Source: an uncultured Faecalibaculum sp. (GTDB taxonomy: Bacteria; Bacillota_I; Bacilli_A; Erysipelotrichales; Erysipelotrichaceae). From it: a DNA stretch of 32,337 nt. The translations under genes were made by a program, and so were the position numbers. The stretch is taken from the NCBI RefSeq assembly GCF_910588395.1, contig NZ_CAJUPA010000013.1:1-32337 (forward strand), given 5' to 3'. The notes under the pieces are model-generated. The model was not told the origin of the DNA. It made no database searches and saw only the letters and a program-made list of their open reading frames with translations. Below are positions 7,312 through 16,390 of the stretch, piece after piece; positions within the stretch are counted from its first letter, which is position 1; each line of letters starts with the position of its first letter.

Positions 7312-8570
7312 ACCAGATCATCCATCCCGCCTGCATCCAGGGAACGCTGGCCCTTCCCCCTTCCAAATCCATGGCCCACCGGCTGATGATCTGCGCCGGA
7401 CTGGCGGCAGGCACCAGCCGGATTTCCGGTCTCCGGGATTCAAAAGACATGCAGGCCACCCTGCAGTGTCTGAAGGCTCTGGGAGCCCGGATCTCCGGGG
7501 ATTTCCCCACGCTGGAGATCACCGGCTGCGATCCGGCCAGCCGCATGAAGAAGGCAATGCTTGACTGCAACGAATCCGGCAGCACGCTCCGGTTTCTGAT
7601 TCCCTGCACCGCCCTGAGCCCGGCAGCGGCTGTGTTCACCGGCAAAGGCCGGCTGATGGAGCGGCCCATGGGTGTCTATGCGGATATGTTTCTGAATCAG
7701 GGCCTGCGCTTTGAACAGGGAAACGGAGAGATTCTCGTGCAGGGCCCCCTGCAGCCCGGCCTGTTTGAGATTCCGGGCAACGTGAGCTCCCAGTTCATCT
7801 CCGGTCTGCTCTTCGCCGCCGGACTCATGCCGGACACCACAAAGATTGCCGTGCTGCCCCCCTATGAGTCCCGGGACTATGTGCACATGACCGTCTCCGC
7901 GCTGAAGGCCTTCGGCATCTGCGTCACGCAGCCCACGGATCACGGCTATGTCATCCCCGGCCATCAGACATACAGACCACGGCAGCTGCAGGTGGAAGGC
8001 GACTGGTCTCAGGCAGCGTTTCCTGCGGTCTTCGCCGCACTGAAAGGCAGCGTGAATCTGGAAGGACTGAACCGGGATTCCCTGCAGGGAGACAAAGTCA
8101 TCGCCGATATCCTGCAGCAGGCCGGCGCCGGTGTGTCCTGGCACAGCGGCACCCTGACCATCGCAGCTCCGGACCATCCCCTGCAGCCCCTGGACGTGGA
8201 CCTGGGACCCTGCCCGGATCTGGGTCCGGCGCTGTGTGTTCTGGCGTCCTTCATCCCCGGCACTTCCATCATCCGCAACGCCGGCCGCCTGCGGATCAAG
8301 GAAAGCGACCGGATCGCCGCCATGGAAGAAGAGCTGAAAAAATGGGGCGTCCAGATCTCCAGCACAGAGGACACCATCACCATCCAGGGGGCCTTGCAAC
8401 ACCGGCAGAGCCAGCCGGTGACCATCAACAGCCACAACGATCACCGCATTGCCATGGCCATGGCCGTCTTCGGCTGGTGCGCCGCATCAGACTCGGTGAT
8501 CGAAGACGCCGGCGCTGTCACCAAGTCCTGGCCGGATTTCTTCGGAGACATGCAGGAGGTGCTGAAATGA
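7308..8570 (+). CDS. aroA: 3-phosphoshikimate 1-carboxyvinyltransferase (EPSP synthase)
   Basis: The product is 420 aa. It condenses shikimate-3-phosphate and PEP to EPSP. Visible marks are PPSKSMAHR (substrate-binding Lys/Ser/Arg), the repeated inverse alpha/beta units, EGDWSQAAF, and RIKESDRIAAM near the C-terminus. The active-site loop that reads LGNAGTAMRP in E. coli reads CNESGSTLRF here. The key Gly and Arg are kept, but the positions of E. coli Asn94 and Pro101 appear to be Glu and Phe. Start and stop both form ATGA overlaps with neighbours (aroC and tyrA), indicating translational coupling. Confidence 0.95.
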   Translation: MNQIIHPACIQGTLALPPSKSMAHRLMICAGLAAGTSRISGLRDSKDMQATLQCLKALGARISGDFPTLEITGCDPASRMKKAMLDCNESGSTLRFLIPCTALSPAAAVFTGKGRLMERPMGVYADMFLNQGLRFEQGNGEILVQGPLQPGLFEIPGNVSSQFISGLLFAAGLMPDTTKIAVLPPYESRDYVHMTVSALKAFGICVTQPTDHGYVIPGHQTYRPRQLQVEGDWSQAAFPAVFAALKGSVNLEGLNRDSLQGDKVIADILQQAGAGVSWHSGTLTIAAPDHPLQPLDVDLGPCPDLGPALCVLASFIPGTSIIRNAGRLRIKESDRIAAMEEELKKWGVQISSTEDTITIQGALQHRQSQPVTINSHNDHRIAMAMAVFGWCAASDSVIEDAGAVTKSWPDFFGDMQEVLK

Positions 8571-9454
8571 GCCCAAAGGCCATGGACATGAACAGCCTTC
8601 ACCCCAGATGGGCCGGCAGCCGGTGTGTCTTCGGCATCGTGGGCTTGGGAGTCATGGGAGGCAGCTTTGCTGCCAGGCTTCGGCAGCTGGGCTACAAGGT
8701 ATATGGCATGGATCTGGATCCGGACACCCTGAAATACGCCCTGGAGCAGGGCATCATTGACAGCGGCAGCCCGGATCCGGCGCAGATTCTGCCCCTGTGC
8801 GATGTGGTGATCTTCTGCCTGTATCCCACCAGGATCCAGCCCTGGATTGAAACCCATCAGCAGGATCTGAAACCCGGTGCCCTGCTGCTGGAGATCTCCG
8901 GCGTGAAAACCGGCATCACCCAGCCGCTGCAGGAACTGGTGCGGCCGGACTGCGAACTGCTCTCGATCCATCCCATGTGCGGACGGGAATCCCAGGGGAT
9001 CCGCTATTCCGATCCGAAGATTTTCGACGGCGCCAATTTCCTGATCATTCCCACCAGCCGCAACACACCGGAATCCCGCCGCTTCGTGCAGGGACTCGCC
9101 CGGGAACTGGGCTGCGGCACGATCTCCGAACTGGACCCGGAAAGCCACGACCGCATGATCGGGTTTCTTTCCCAGCTCACCCATGTGATCGCCGTCTCCC
9201 TGATGAACACCCACGAAAACAGCCACCTGGTGCAGTACACCGGGGACTCCTTCCGGGACCTCACCCGGATCGCCCGGATCAACGAAAACATGTGGCCGGA
9301 GCTGTTTCTGCTGAACCGGGACATTCTGCTGGAGGAAACGGATCAGTTTCTCGCCGCCGTCCAGCAGTTCCGCGAAATGCTGGCTGCCGGTGACCGGCAG
9401 GGCATGAAGGAAGCCATGATCGAATCCACGAAACGCCGGGAGAAATTCGGCTGA
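8567..9454 (+). CDS. tyrA: Prephenate dehydrogenase
   Basis: The product is 295 aa. It oxidatively decarboxylates prephenate to 4-hydroxyphenylpyruvate for Tyr synthesis. An NAD-binding Rossmann motif GIVGLGVMGGSF lies near residues 23-34. The dehydrogenase domain shows SIHPMCGRE and the SQLTHVIAVSL helix. There is no C-terminal ACT domain, so feedback control would have to be elsewhere or absent. The start overlaps aroA by 4 nt. It ends the operon. With pheA next door, both branches from chorismate to Phe and Tyr are encoded here. Its last 20 codons and the 3' flank recur in degraded form at 18615-18846. Confidence 0.93.
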   Translation: MSPKAMDMNSLHPRWAGSRCVFGIVGLGVMGGSFAARLRQLGYKVYGMDLDPDTLKYALEQGIIDSGSPDPAQILPLCDVVIFCLYPTRIQPWIETHQQDLKPGALLLEISGVKTGITQPLQELVRPDCELLSIHPMCGRESQGIRYSDPKIFDGANFLIIPTSRNTPESRRFVQGLARELGCGTISELDPESHDRMIGFLSQLTHVIAVSLMNTHENSHLVQYTGDSFRDLTRIARINENMWPELFLLNRDILLEETDQFLAAVQQFREMLAAGDRQGMKEAMIESTKRREKFG

Positions 9455-9506
9455 TTCCCCTGGTGCCAATGGCAGCCGTGGCGGCTGCCTGACAGGGCGT
9501 GCAGTC
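9391..9506 (+). repeat. Copy A of a duplicated tyrA-tail / 3'-flank segment
   Basis: By eye this is about 90 percent identical to 18615-18729 (roughly 12 differences over about 115 positions). It covers the last 20 codons and stop of tyrA and about 50 nt of non-coding flank, including the perfect hairpin GGCAGCCG-TGG-CGGCTGCC (9471-9489). Weaker similarity runs on to the terminator. Copy A also has three tandem CATCA units (9526-9540) where copy B has one. Confidence 0.85.
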
Positions 9507-9554
9507 TCATGAAGGCTGCTAGCTGCATCACATCACATCACAGAGAAAACGCGA

Positions 9555-9622
9555 AAAGAAAAAAGAGGAAGCCTCTGGACTTTGTCCCTGACCGGACAAG
9601 CTCTGCGGCTTCCTCATTTTCT
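9555..9622. terminator. Bidirectional terminator between tyrA and the alpha-galactosidase gene
   Basis: The outer stem is GAGGAAGCC/GGCTTCCTC (9565-9573 and 9607-9615), with an inner stem TTGTCC/GGACAA (9582-9587 and 9594-9599). It is followed by ATTTT on the plus strand and by a long TTTTTTCTTTT on the minus strand, so it serves both convergent genes. Confidence 0.8.
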
Positions 9623-9674
9623 GCATACAGATGTGTGAATCAGATGAAAGCGGAGAAAGAAAGCACAGGATACA

Positions 9675-11870
9675 TCAGTCCGGCTGGTCAGCCGGTGCAT
9701 CCTTCACCCGGTGAAGGACCACCATGACCGGGGCATCACTGCCGCTGGTGGCGGGAAGGAGCAGACCGCCGGTCATGAGAGACTGACCGGTATAACGGCC
9801 TTGATCCCTGTCTTCATACACGGCTTCGGGATCCAGCCCCCGCAGCCGGATCCGGCGGCGCAGGGCATTGGGCTCTGTGTCATACACCAGTCCCTGGACC
9901 AGGATGCGGTCTTCATCAGCAATTTCCCAGAGCGCCAGCCCCTGCTCCGGTCTGGTCAGGCGGTAGTACCGCCCGTGAAAAATCAGCGGCTGCAGCTCTC
10001 TGTACAGCCGGTTCAGACTGCGGATCTCCTCCCGCTCCAGATTATCCAGTGTGCCGGGATCCAGCTCATAGCCGAATGTCCCGGGTATGGCCGCAGCGGC
10101 TCTGGTTTCCAGCGTGGTGCGGCGTCCGGTCTGGTGATTGGGAGAGGCGGATACATGACTGCCCATGGTATCCGGCGGGTAGAAGAAACTGGTTCCATAC
10201 TGAATGAATGTCCGTTCATGGGGATCGGTGTCATCACTGCACCAGATCTGCGGGGTGTAGTACATCATACCGGCGTCAAAACGCCCGCCGCCACCGGAGC
10301 ATCCCTCGAAGAGCACGTCCGGGAATGCGTCTGTAAGCCGGTTCAGCAGACCATAGACCCCCAGCATATACCGGTGGTGCACTTCCGGCTGCCGATCTTC
10401 GGGAAGATGATCCGAATGCCGGTCCGCCAGGCTGCGGTTCATGTCCCATTTCACATAGGTGATGTGATTGTCTGCCAGGAGTCCGGAAAACACCTGAAAC
10501 AGATGGTCCACCACCTGCGGATTGGTCATGTCCAGCACCAGCTGGTTTCTGCCCCGGACAGGTCCCCGTCCCGGTGCCTTCAGCACCCAGTCCGGATGCG
10601 CCCGGTACAGGTCGCTGTCTTCGTTGACCATCTCCGGCTCAATCCAGATGCCGAAATCCAGACCGGCGGCGTTGACTTTTTCGATCAGGGACTGCAGAGA
10701 CCCTTCCAGCTTTTCCTCATTGACCTCCCAGTCCCCCAGTCCGGCATTGTCCGAATTCCGGCTGCCGAACCAGCCGTCATCCAGCACCAGCAGATCGATG
10801 TCCATGTCCGCAGCCTGACTGGCGATGTCCAGAATCGTTTTCCGGTCAAAGTTGAAATACGCCGCTTCCCAGGTGTTGATCAGCACCGGCCTGGGCCGGT
10901 TCCGGAACCGGGGCGGAATCAGGCGGTCCCGGATCAGCTGGTGAAAGCGCAGGGACAGCGTTTCCAACCCCGCATCGCTGCGGATGAGCACCGCTTCCGG
11001 GGTCTGGAACGATTCCTGAGGAGCCAGCTTCCAGGAAAATCCCTCCGGGTTGATTCCCATCACCAGACGTACCTGGCCCAGCTGGTCCAGTTCCGCCTGA
11101 GCCTGGAAGCTTCCGGAATACACCAGCATGGCCCCCACGGCCCAGCCGCTGGTCTCGGTGGTATCCGGTCCTGTGAGAATGAGAGCCGGGTTCTGCTGAT
11201 GGCTGGAAGTGCCCCGGGTGGAGGCCGCCGACACCACCCCCTGTTCCAGCCGCCGGCGGGTATGCTGCCGTTCCTTGTTGTGCCGTCCGGTGAAGGTGAT
11301 CAGATCCACCGGTTCCCCGTGATGCACGTCCAGAGCCAGGCTGGCGGCCCGGTCCAGACGCACCGGTGTATCGGACTGATTTTCAAACCGGGCGCTGCGG
11401 ATGATGGCATCATGTTCCTCATCCACCACATAGAACAGGTCGCAGGTCACCTGCGTGACTCTGTCCGCCAGATGCAGCACCAGAGTCTGCAGACCCGGGT
11501 GGTCTGCCCGGATGTGCGGCAGACCTTCCAGAGCCGGTCTGCCCTCCAGGATCTCATACCCTTCATAGCGCAGATCCAGCCCCCGGCTGTCATCCAGTGC
11601 CGCGGCGCTGATGCGGTAATCTCCTGTGCCGGTACAGGGATATTCCTGAAGTCTGGTATCCAGAGAATACGTGCGGTCGTTGCCGGCATCCGCAATGCTG
11701 CCGGCAAAGCCCACATCCGGATAGTCCTGCAGGTAGTCCATCACCTGTCCGCCGGTTTTCGGCCCGTACCACAGATGAGACACAATGTTGTGCCGGTCCG
11801 CCTGGATCTGATAGCAGGTGTTCGCTGTTTCCAGCTGAAATACACGGTCTCCGATTACTTCAATGGCCAT
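9675..11870 (-). CDS. aga: Alpha-galactosidase, GH36
   Basis: The product is a 731-aa cytoplasmic enzyme of the usual GH36 length. It should hydrolyse terminal alpha-1,6-galactose from raffinose, stachyose or melibiose. It has an N-terminal beta-sandwich (about 1-330), a TIM barrel with LVLDDGWFG and the nucleophile D476 in YVKWDMNR, the acid/base region CSDDTD around residue 546, and a C-terminal beta domain. No signal peptide is present, so the substrate must be imported. The start overlaps the sucrose phosphorylase stop by 16 nt, and a GGGGGAAAG site precedes it. It is the last gene of the msm-type operon. Confidence 0.93.
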   Translation of the reverse strand: MAIEVIGDRVFQLETANTCYQIQADRHNIVSHLWYGPKTGGQVMDYLQDYPDVGFAGSIADAGNDRTYSLDTRLQEYPCTGTGDYRISAAALDDSRGLDLRYEGYEILEGRPALEGLPHIRADHPGLQTLVLHLADRVTQVTCDLFYVVDEEHDAIIRSARFENQSDTPVRLDRAASLALDVHHGEPVDLITFTGRHNKERQHTRRRLEQGVVSAASTRGTSSHQQNPALILTGPDTTETSGWAVGAMLVYSGSFQAQAELDQLGQVRLVMGINPEGFSWKLAPQESFQTPEAVLIRSDAGLETLSLRFHQLIRDRLIPPRFRNRPRPVLINTWEAAYFNFDRKTILDIASQAADMDIDLLVLDDGWFGSRNSDNAGLGDWEVNEEKLEGSLQSLIEKVNAAGLDFGIWIEPEMVNEDSDLYRAHPDWVLKAPGRGPVRGRNQLVLDMTNPQVVDHLFQVFSGLLADNHITYVKWDMNRSLADRHSDHLPEDRQPEVHHRYMLGVYGLLNRLTDAFPDVLFEGCSGGGGRFDAGMMYYTPQIWCSDDTDPHERTFIQYGTSFFYPPDTMGSHVSASPNHQTGRRTTLETRAAAAIPGTFGYELDPGTLDNLEREEIRSLNRLYRELQPLIFHGRYYRLTRPEQGLALWEIADEDRILVQGLVYDTEPNALRRRIRLRGLDPEAVYEDRDQGRYTGQSLMTGGLLLPATSGSDAPVMVVLHRVKDAPADQPD

Positions 11871-13306
11871 AGTCTTTCCCCCCGCTTCAAATCTTCAATC
11901 ACAAAGGTGCCCCCGTCAAAGTCACAGTCCAGCATCAGGGCTTCCTGACCGGCTCTTCGGATCATGCACAGATGACCATCCGCAGCTGTCACGTCCAGAT
12001 CTCCTTCCAGATCGAAAGCCGGATGGGTGTTGCGCAGTTCCATCAGCACTTTCAGATTCTGCACAACCGGACGTTTCTGATTCTCTTCGATCTCCTTCAG
12101 GCTGTAGCCATGCCGGTTGATGTCCCGCCCGTTCCGGGTCTTCTCCAGCAGCTCCAGGTCGTTTTCTCCCGCCAGCAGCCCCACGTAATACACCTGAGGA
12201 ATACCCGGAGCAAAGAACTGGATGGCTCTGGCCATGAGATACCGCGCATCGTCGTTGCCCAGGGCGGAATAATAGGTTGTATTCACCTGATAGATGTCCA
12301 GGTTGCCATATTCTTCGGAGCTGTATTTCCGGTTGAGATTCGCCCCTTTTTCATACAGCAGGTCCAGCACCCGGTCTGTTTCCTCCTGCGGCAGCAGATC
12401 CCGGACATCCACGATTCCCAGTCCATCATGGGTGTCCAGCGTGGTGTACTGATGCTTCGGGCTCATCTTCAGCCAGTTCGCCAGCCAGGTGCCGTTTCCT
12501 GTGTACAGCGCATGCAGCGTCAGCACCGGGAGGGCAAAGTCGTAGATCCAGTATCCCCGCCGTGCCAGACTCAGGGGAATGGTGTAATGTTCGTGAATCT
12601 CCGGCAGAATCTCCACGCCCCGGGCAGCCATCCGGGATTCGATCCCCTCCAGCAGTTCCCAGATTTCCGGCGCCTCAAAGAAGCAGCTGCCCCCGGGCTT
12701 TTTCACCGCATAGGCAAAGGCATCCAGCCGGATCACCGAAGCGCCGTGATCTGCCATGCCATCCAGTGTGCGGTCAATGAATGCCCGGACCGCCGGACTG
12801 GAGACATCCAGATCGATCTGATCTTCCGAGAACGTGCACCACACCTTGTCTTCGGTGCCATCCGCAAACCGGGCCTCGATATACGGCGCGCGGGGCTTGC
12901 GTTTGTAAATGGCCTCTACCTGTTCCGGTGTGGGTGCTCCGCCGGGCCAGAACTTCGAGTACCGGATGAAGAAATCCTTCCAGTCGGATTCATCTTTCCG
13001 GGCAAGGAAATCCTGATAGTACGCCGACTGGGCGGAGATGTGATTCACCATGAAATCGAACATCAGCCAGCGGTCTTTTCCAATGGCTTCCACATCCGCA
13101 AAGCTTCCGAACACCGGATCCACGGATTCATAGGTCTTCGGGGAAAATCCTCTGTCTGCCCCGGAGGGAAAGAACGGGAGGATGTGGACACCGCCGACGG
13201 CTTTGTCGTACCAGGTATCCAGCGCTGTTTTCAGCTCTTTGAGATCTGCTCCGAGAGAGTCGGCATAGGTGATGAGCATCACCCTGTTGTCCCGCTGTCT
13301 GGTCAT
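11855..13306 (-). CDS. gtfA: Sucrose phosphorylase, GH13
   Basis: The product is 483 aa. It converts sucrose and phosphate to alpha-glucose-1-phosphate and fructose. The GH13 catalytic triad is visible: D195 in VIRLDAFAY, E236 in ILPEIHEHY and D294 in LDTHDGLG. These sit within a few residues of the Bifidobacterium adolescentis enzyme's 192/232/290. The family N-terminus LITYADSLG is present. The gene lies 11 nt after the permease stop and overlaps the alpha-galactosidase gene. Paired with that enzyme it would process the sucrose released from raffinose. The ATG at 13306 has AAAGGA about 14 nt upstream, rather far, and a start nine codons later is possible. Confidence 0.93.
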   Translation of the reverse strand: MTRQRDNRVMLITYADSLGADLKELKTALDTWYDKAVGGVHILPFFPSGADRGFSPKTYESVDPVFGSFADVEAIGKDRWLMFDFMVNHISAQSAYYQDFLARKDESDWKDFFIRYSKFWPGGAPTPEQVEAIYKRKPRAPYIEARFADGTEDKVWCTFSEDQIDLDVSSPAVRAFIDRTLDGMADHGASVIRLDAFAYAVKKPGGSCFFEAPEIWELLEGIESRMAARGVEILPEIHEHYTIPLSLARRGYWIYDFALPVLTLHALYTGNGTWLANWLKMSPKHQYTTLDTHDGLGIVDVRDLLPQEETDRVLDLLYEKGANLNRKYSSEEYGNLDIYQVNTTYYSALGNDDARYLMARAIQFFAPGIPQVYYVGLLAGENDLELLEKTRNGRDINRHGYSLKEIEENQKRPVVQNLKVLMELRNTHPAFDLEGDLDVTAADGHLCMIRRAGQEALMLDCDFDGGTFVIEDLKRGERLWPLK

Positions 13307-13317
13307 AAAACTGTTTC

Positions 13318-14115
13318 TTATCCTTTCACGGCACCGTTGGCCACGCCATTGAGAATCTGTTTCTGGCAGATGATGTAGAACACCAGAATCGGAATCAGCG
13401 ACAGGACGTAGGAAGCGAATGCCAGATTGTAGTTGGTGCCGAACTGCGTCTGGAAGTTCAGCTGGGCAATGGGCAGAGTGTTCTGACCGGTGCCCGACAT
13501 GATGACCAGAGGGGTCATGACATCATTCCAGGTTCCCAGCGCGGTCATGACCGCCACCGTGGCGTGCATGGGTTTCATCATGGGAAAGATGATCTTCCAG
13601 AACGTCTGCCAGGTGGTGAGTCCGTCCACCTGGGCGGCTTCTTCCAGCACCACCGGGATGTTCTTCATATACCCGGCATACAGCATGACGTTCATGGGCA
13701 TGTAGAACACCAGATACAGCAGAATGACACCGAACTGGTTGCCCAGGTGCATCTGGGCGGTTTCCTTGACCAAGGGCATCATCAGAATGGCGAAGGGCAC
13801 GAACATGCCGCTGACGATGTAGAAGTACACGGTTTTGAACCGTTTCCGGGCATTCATGCCCCGGCCCAGGGCATATCCCGCCAGGGAATACACCAGAATC
13901 GCCAGAATGATCGTCCCCACGGTAATGAGCAGGGAGTTGCCCAGGGAGTGCCAGAAGTCCGTCACCCGCATGGCTTCCGCAAAGTTGGAAAAACTCCAGG
14001 TTTTCGGCAGGGACAGCGCCCCTTCCACGCTGTTGGTCATCTCCGAAGGCTGCTTGAAGGCGATGATGATGGCCATGTACAGCGGAAAGAAAACCGTCAG
14101 GGTTCCCAGGCACAT
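13318..14115 (-). CDS. msmG: ABC sugar permease, MalG/MsmG type, with a doubtful 5' end
   Basis: This is an inner-membrane permease with six predicted membrane segments and the EAA loop (EEAAQVDGLTTWQTFWKI) that contacts the ATPase. The body starts at an internal ATG (14115) with no ribosome site. The natural start is the ATG at 14146, which overlaps the msmF stop (TGATG) and follows AAGGAGG, but a run of nine A (14135-14143) puts it out of frame. With eight A the frame would read MKKNRLLTFI-MCLGTL, a typical MalG N-terminus. Thus there is a homopolymer error, a true frameshift, or transcriptional slippage. Translated from 14115 the protein is 265 aa and loses about ten N-terminal residues. 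Confidence 0.85.
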   Translation of the reverse strand: MCLGTLTVFFPLYMAIIIAFKQPSEMTNSVEGALSLPKTWSFSNFAEAMRVTDFWHSLGNSLLITVGTIILAILVYSLAGYALGRGMNARKRFKTVYFYIVSGMFVPFAILMMPLVKETAQMHLGNQFGVILLYLVFYMPMNVMLYAGYMKNIPVVLEEAAQVDGLTTWQTFWKIIFPMMKPMHATVAVMTALGTWNDVMTPLVIMSGTGQNTLPIAQLNFQTQFGTNYNLAFASYVLSLIPILVFYIICQKQILNGVANGAVKG

Positions 14116-14134
14116 AATGAATGTCAGCAGTCTG

Positions 14135-14143
14135 TTTTTTTTT
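14135..14143 (-). other. A9 homopolymer at the msmF/msmG junction
   Basis: Nine consecutive A on the coding (minus) strand directly follow the ATG coupled to the msmF stop. The length decides whether that ATG reads into MsmG: eight or eleven A would be in frame, nine is not. Confidence 0.9.
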
Positions 14144-14145
14144 CA

Positions 14146-15021
14146 TCAGAGCTGTTCCTCCTTGCTGCTCATGGACCGCAGCTGAATCACGGACAGGGCC
14201 ACAATCACCACGAAGAAGAACACGGCGTTGGCACTCTGGAATCCAAACTGTCCACCGTCAAGACCATTGCGGTAAATCAGGTAGGAAATGGATTCCGTGG
14301 ACTGTGCCGGTCCGCCCTTGGTCAGGGACATGATCTGGTCGAAGACCATCATGAAGTTCTTGGTGGTCAGAAGCAGGTTGGTGGAAACAAGGGGAATGAT
14401 CAGCGGCAGCGTCACCTTGCGGAATTCCGTCCACTTGCCGGCTCCGTCGATTCTGCTGGCTTCATACACATCCTCCGGCACGGTCTGCAGACCGGAGATG
14501 TAAATAATTGTCGTCATGGCCACTGCCTGCCAGACACCCACGATCAGCACTCCGATCCAGGCTGTGTCCGGCGAAGACAGAATGGAGTTCTGCAGCCAGG
14601 AGATCTGGAAATACTCTCCCACTGCCGGCAGGATGTAGGTAAACAGGAAACTGAAGATATAGCCGATGATCAGCCCGCCCAGAATGTTGGGAATGAAGTA
14701 GATACCCCGCAGGGCGGACTTGAACCGGATCTTCGCATTCAGGCCGATGGCCAGTGCCAGGGCAATCACATTCACCAGGATCGTGCCGCAGATGGCGTAC
14801 TTGAATGTGAAGAAGTAGCTGTTCCATACCCGCTGGTCGGTGAAGAGATCCATGTAATTGCGCAGTCCCACCCAGTCATAGGATCCATAGCCTTTGTAGT
14901 TGGTGAAGCTGTAGATGAATCCCTGAATCATGGGCAGGGTATTGAACAGAAAGAACAGCACCAGGATCGGAAGCAGGATTTTTACATATGTCCGCTCCCG
15001 GGGGGTCATTTTGCGTTTCAC
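14146..15021 (-). CDS. msmF: ABC sugar permease, MalF/MsmF type
   Basis: The product is 291 aa with six predicted membrane segments and the EAA-loop helix DVYEASRIDGAGKWTEFRKV. It should form the translocation pore with MsmG. I place the start at the GTG (15019-15021), which has a strong AGGAGGAG site about 5 nt upstream and overlaps the binding-protein stop by 4 nt (GTGA). The frame is open to 15072, and an ATG four codons inside (MTPRER) is an alternative. The stop TGA shares its A with the downstream ATG. Confidence 0.92.
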   Translation of the reverse strand: MKRKMTPRERTYVKILLPILVLFFLFNTLPMIQGFIYSFTNYKGYGSYDWVGLRNYMDLFTDQRVWNSYFFTFKYAICGTILVNVIALALAIGLNAKIRFKSALRGIYFIPNILGGLIIGYIFSFLFTYILPAVGEYFQISWLQNSILSSPDTAWIGVLIVGVWQAVAMTTIIYISGLQTVPEDVYEASRIDGAGKWTEFRKVTLPLIIPLVSTNLLLTTKNFMMVFDQIMSLTKGGPAQSTESISYLIYRNGLDGGQFGFQSANAVFFFVVIVALSVIQLRSMSSKEEQL

Positions 15022-16280
15022 TGATTCTCCTCCTGCAGCCGCCGGATGAGATCCCGGTTGTAGCGCTGCCACTCTGTATCGAATTTCTTCAGGAATTTCT
15101 CCTTCGCATCAGCGGATGTGTCCAGCAGATAGGTCTGGATCAACGCATCCACCGCCATTTCACTGGGATAGTAATGATCGTGGAAATCCCGGACTTTTCC
15201 GGATTCAATGAATTCCTTCATGTCCCCCAGTTCCTCCGGCACCGCAAAGTCGCCTTTCAGACAGGAGATTCCACCCTGATCAGCCAGGTACAGATCCATC
15301 ACCTCGTCCTGGCACAGGAAGTCAATGACTTCCATGGCGGCTTCCTTCTCCGGGCTGTCTGCCATGACACAGAACTGAAGGTCTATGCCGGAGTTCAGCC
15401 ACCGCTCTTCGGCACTGTCTGCCCCCGGCATCACAAAGGCGCCGATTTCCATCTCCGGATTCACCGAACGGATCTGGGGAATGGCATAGCTGCCAATGGC
15501 CCACATGGCGGCCTCTTCATTGGCGAAAGCCGTCGCCGCATCGGAGTAGCCGTAAGCGGAGGGATTTGGCTGTATGTACGGCAGCATCTCCCGGATGCGT
15601 TCGGCAGTCAGATCGTAGGCTTCGGCGAATGTGGCCTCCTGCCGGTTCACCTGCTGACAGATATCGGGATCCGCCAGCTCCACCGCCAGTGCATTCCAGG
15701 GTGCCAGTGTCGTCCAGGTGTCCTTGTACCCGGCATACAGCGGCTGAAAGCCGTCTTCCTGGATGGTTTCGCACAAATCCATGAACTCTACCCAGGTTTC
15801 CGGTGTCTGCCAGCCGTTTTCCCGGAACAGCTTCCGGTTGTAGAGAATGCCGGCGGCATTGGCCGCGTAGGGAATGGCATACTCTCCTTCCAGCGGCACA
15901 AACTCCAGCTGCTTGTCGATCTGCCGGTAGCCATCTCTGACCTTGTCCAGAACCGGCTGTCCTTCCAGATTCCAGAACAGCCCCGCATCCAGGAACCCGG
16001 AATAGTTGATGTCACCGCCAATGGCCACGATATCCGGATAATCCTCCCGGACGAACCGCGTTTTCAGAATGGTCATGGCTTCGTTGGGCGAATTGATGGT
16101 GAGCTGAATGTCATCGTGGGTCTCATTGAACAGATCCTGGATTTCTTCAAACACCTTCGCGGCTTCCGGCTTGTAGGACACAATCTCAATCTGGATCTTG
16201 TCATCCGCAGGCCCGGAGGCACAGCCAGTCAGAAGGCAGGCGGCAGACAGCACAGCCGCCAGCATGTTCGAGCATTTCAT
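15018..16280 (-). CDS. msmE: Sugar-binding lipoprotein of the ABC transporter (MsmE type)
   Basis: The product is 420 aa and belongs to the family-1 extracellular solute-binding proteins. A lipoprotein signal ends in LLTGC with the lipidated Cys at residue 20, which fits membrane anchoring in a Gram-positive cell. The mature part has the two-lobe pattern with YPDIVAIGGD and the PYAANAAGILYN hinge region. The frame is open to 16358, but ATG 16280 gives the signal peptide directly and has AAGGGGA about 8 nt upstream. Likely ligands are raffinose-family sugars or sucrose, judged from the operon rather than from the binding site. It is the first gene of the operon. Confidence 0.92.
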   Translation of the reverse strand: MKCSNMLAAVLSAACLLTGCASGPADDKIQIEIVSYKPEAAKVFEEIQDLFNETHDDIQLTINSPNEAMTILKTRFVREDYPDIVAIGGDINYSGFLDAGLFWNLEGQPVLDKVRDGYRQIDKQLEFVPLEGEYAIPYAANAAGILYNRKLFRENGWQTPETWVEFMDLCETIQEDGFQPLYAGYKDTWTTLAPWNALAVELADPDICQQVNRQEATFAEAYDLTAERIREMLPYIQPNPSAYGYSDAATAFANEEAAMWAIGSYAIPQIRSVNPEMEIGAFVMPGADSAEERWLNSGIDLQFCVMADSPEKEAAMEVIDFLCQDEVMDLYLADQGGISCLKGDFAVPEELGDMKEFIESGKVRDFHDHYYPSEMAVDALIQTYLLDTSADAKEKFLKKFDTEWQRYNRDLIRRLQEENQ

Positions 16281-16304
16281 GACTGAATCCCCTTTCTTTT
16301 CTTC

Positions 16305-16333
16305 CTGATAAAACTGTACAAAATGGCTTTCAA
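16305..16333 (-). promoter_or_regulatory. Promoter of the msm-type operon
   Basis: On the minus strand, -35 TTGAAA (16328-16333) and -10 TATCAG (16305-16310) are separated by 17 bp. The start would lie about 20 nt upstream of the msmE ribosome site. Confidence 0.5.
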
Positions 16334-16390
16334 AGAATGAATGGACCCGGAAATCCATCCATATGTCATATTGTGTGTTTCCAACGCTTT

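Noticed and set aside
9638..9652. 15-nt exact match AATCAGATGAAAGCG shared with 20624-20638
   Set aside because: One match of this length is within chance for a 32-kb window, and only the second copy continues into a cre site.
9711..11948. A 745-codon open frame on the plus strand opposite the alpha-galactosidase gene
   Set aside because: It is an antisense shadow produced by the G+C-rich codon bias. The minus strand encodes a full GH36 enzyme with catalytic residues. The 619-codon frame opposite malQ (872-2731) and the 535-codon frame opposite ftsH (21118-22725) are rejected likewise.
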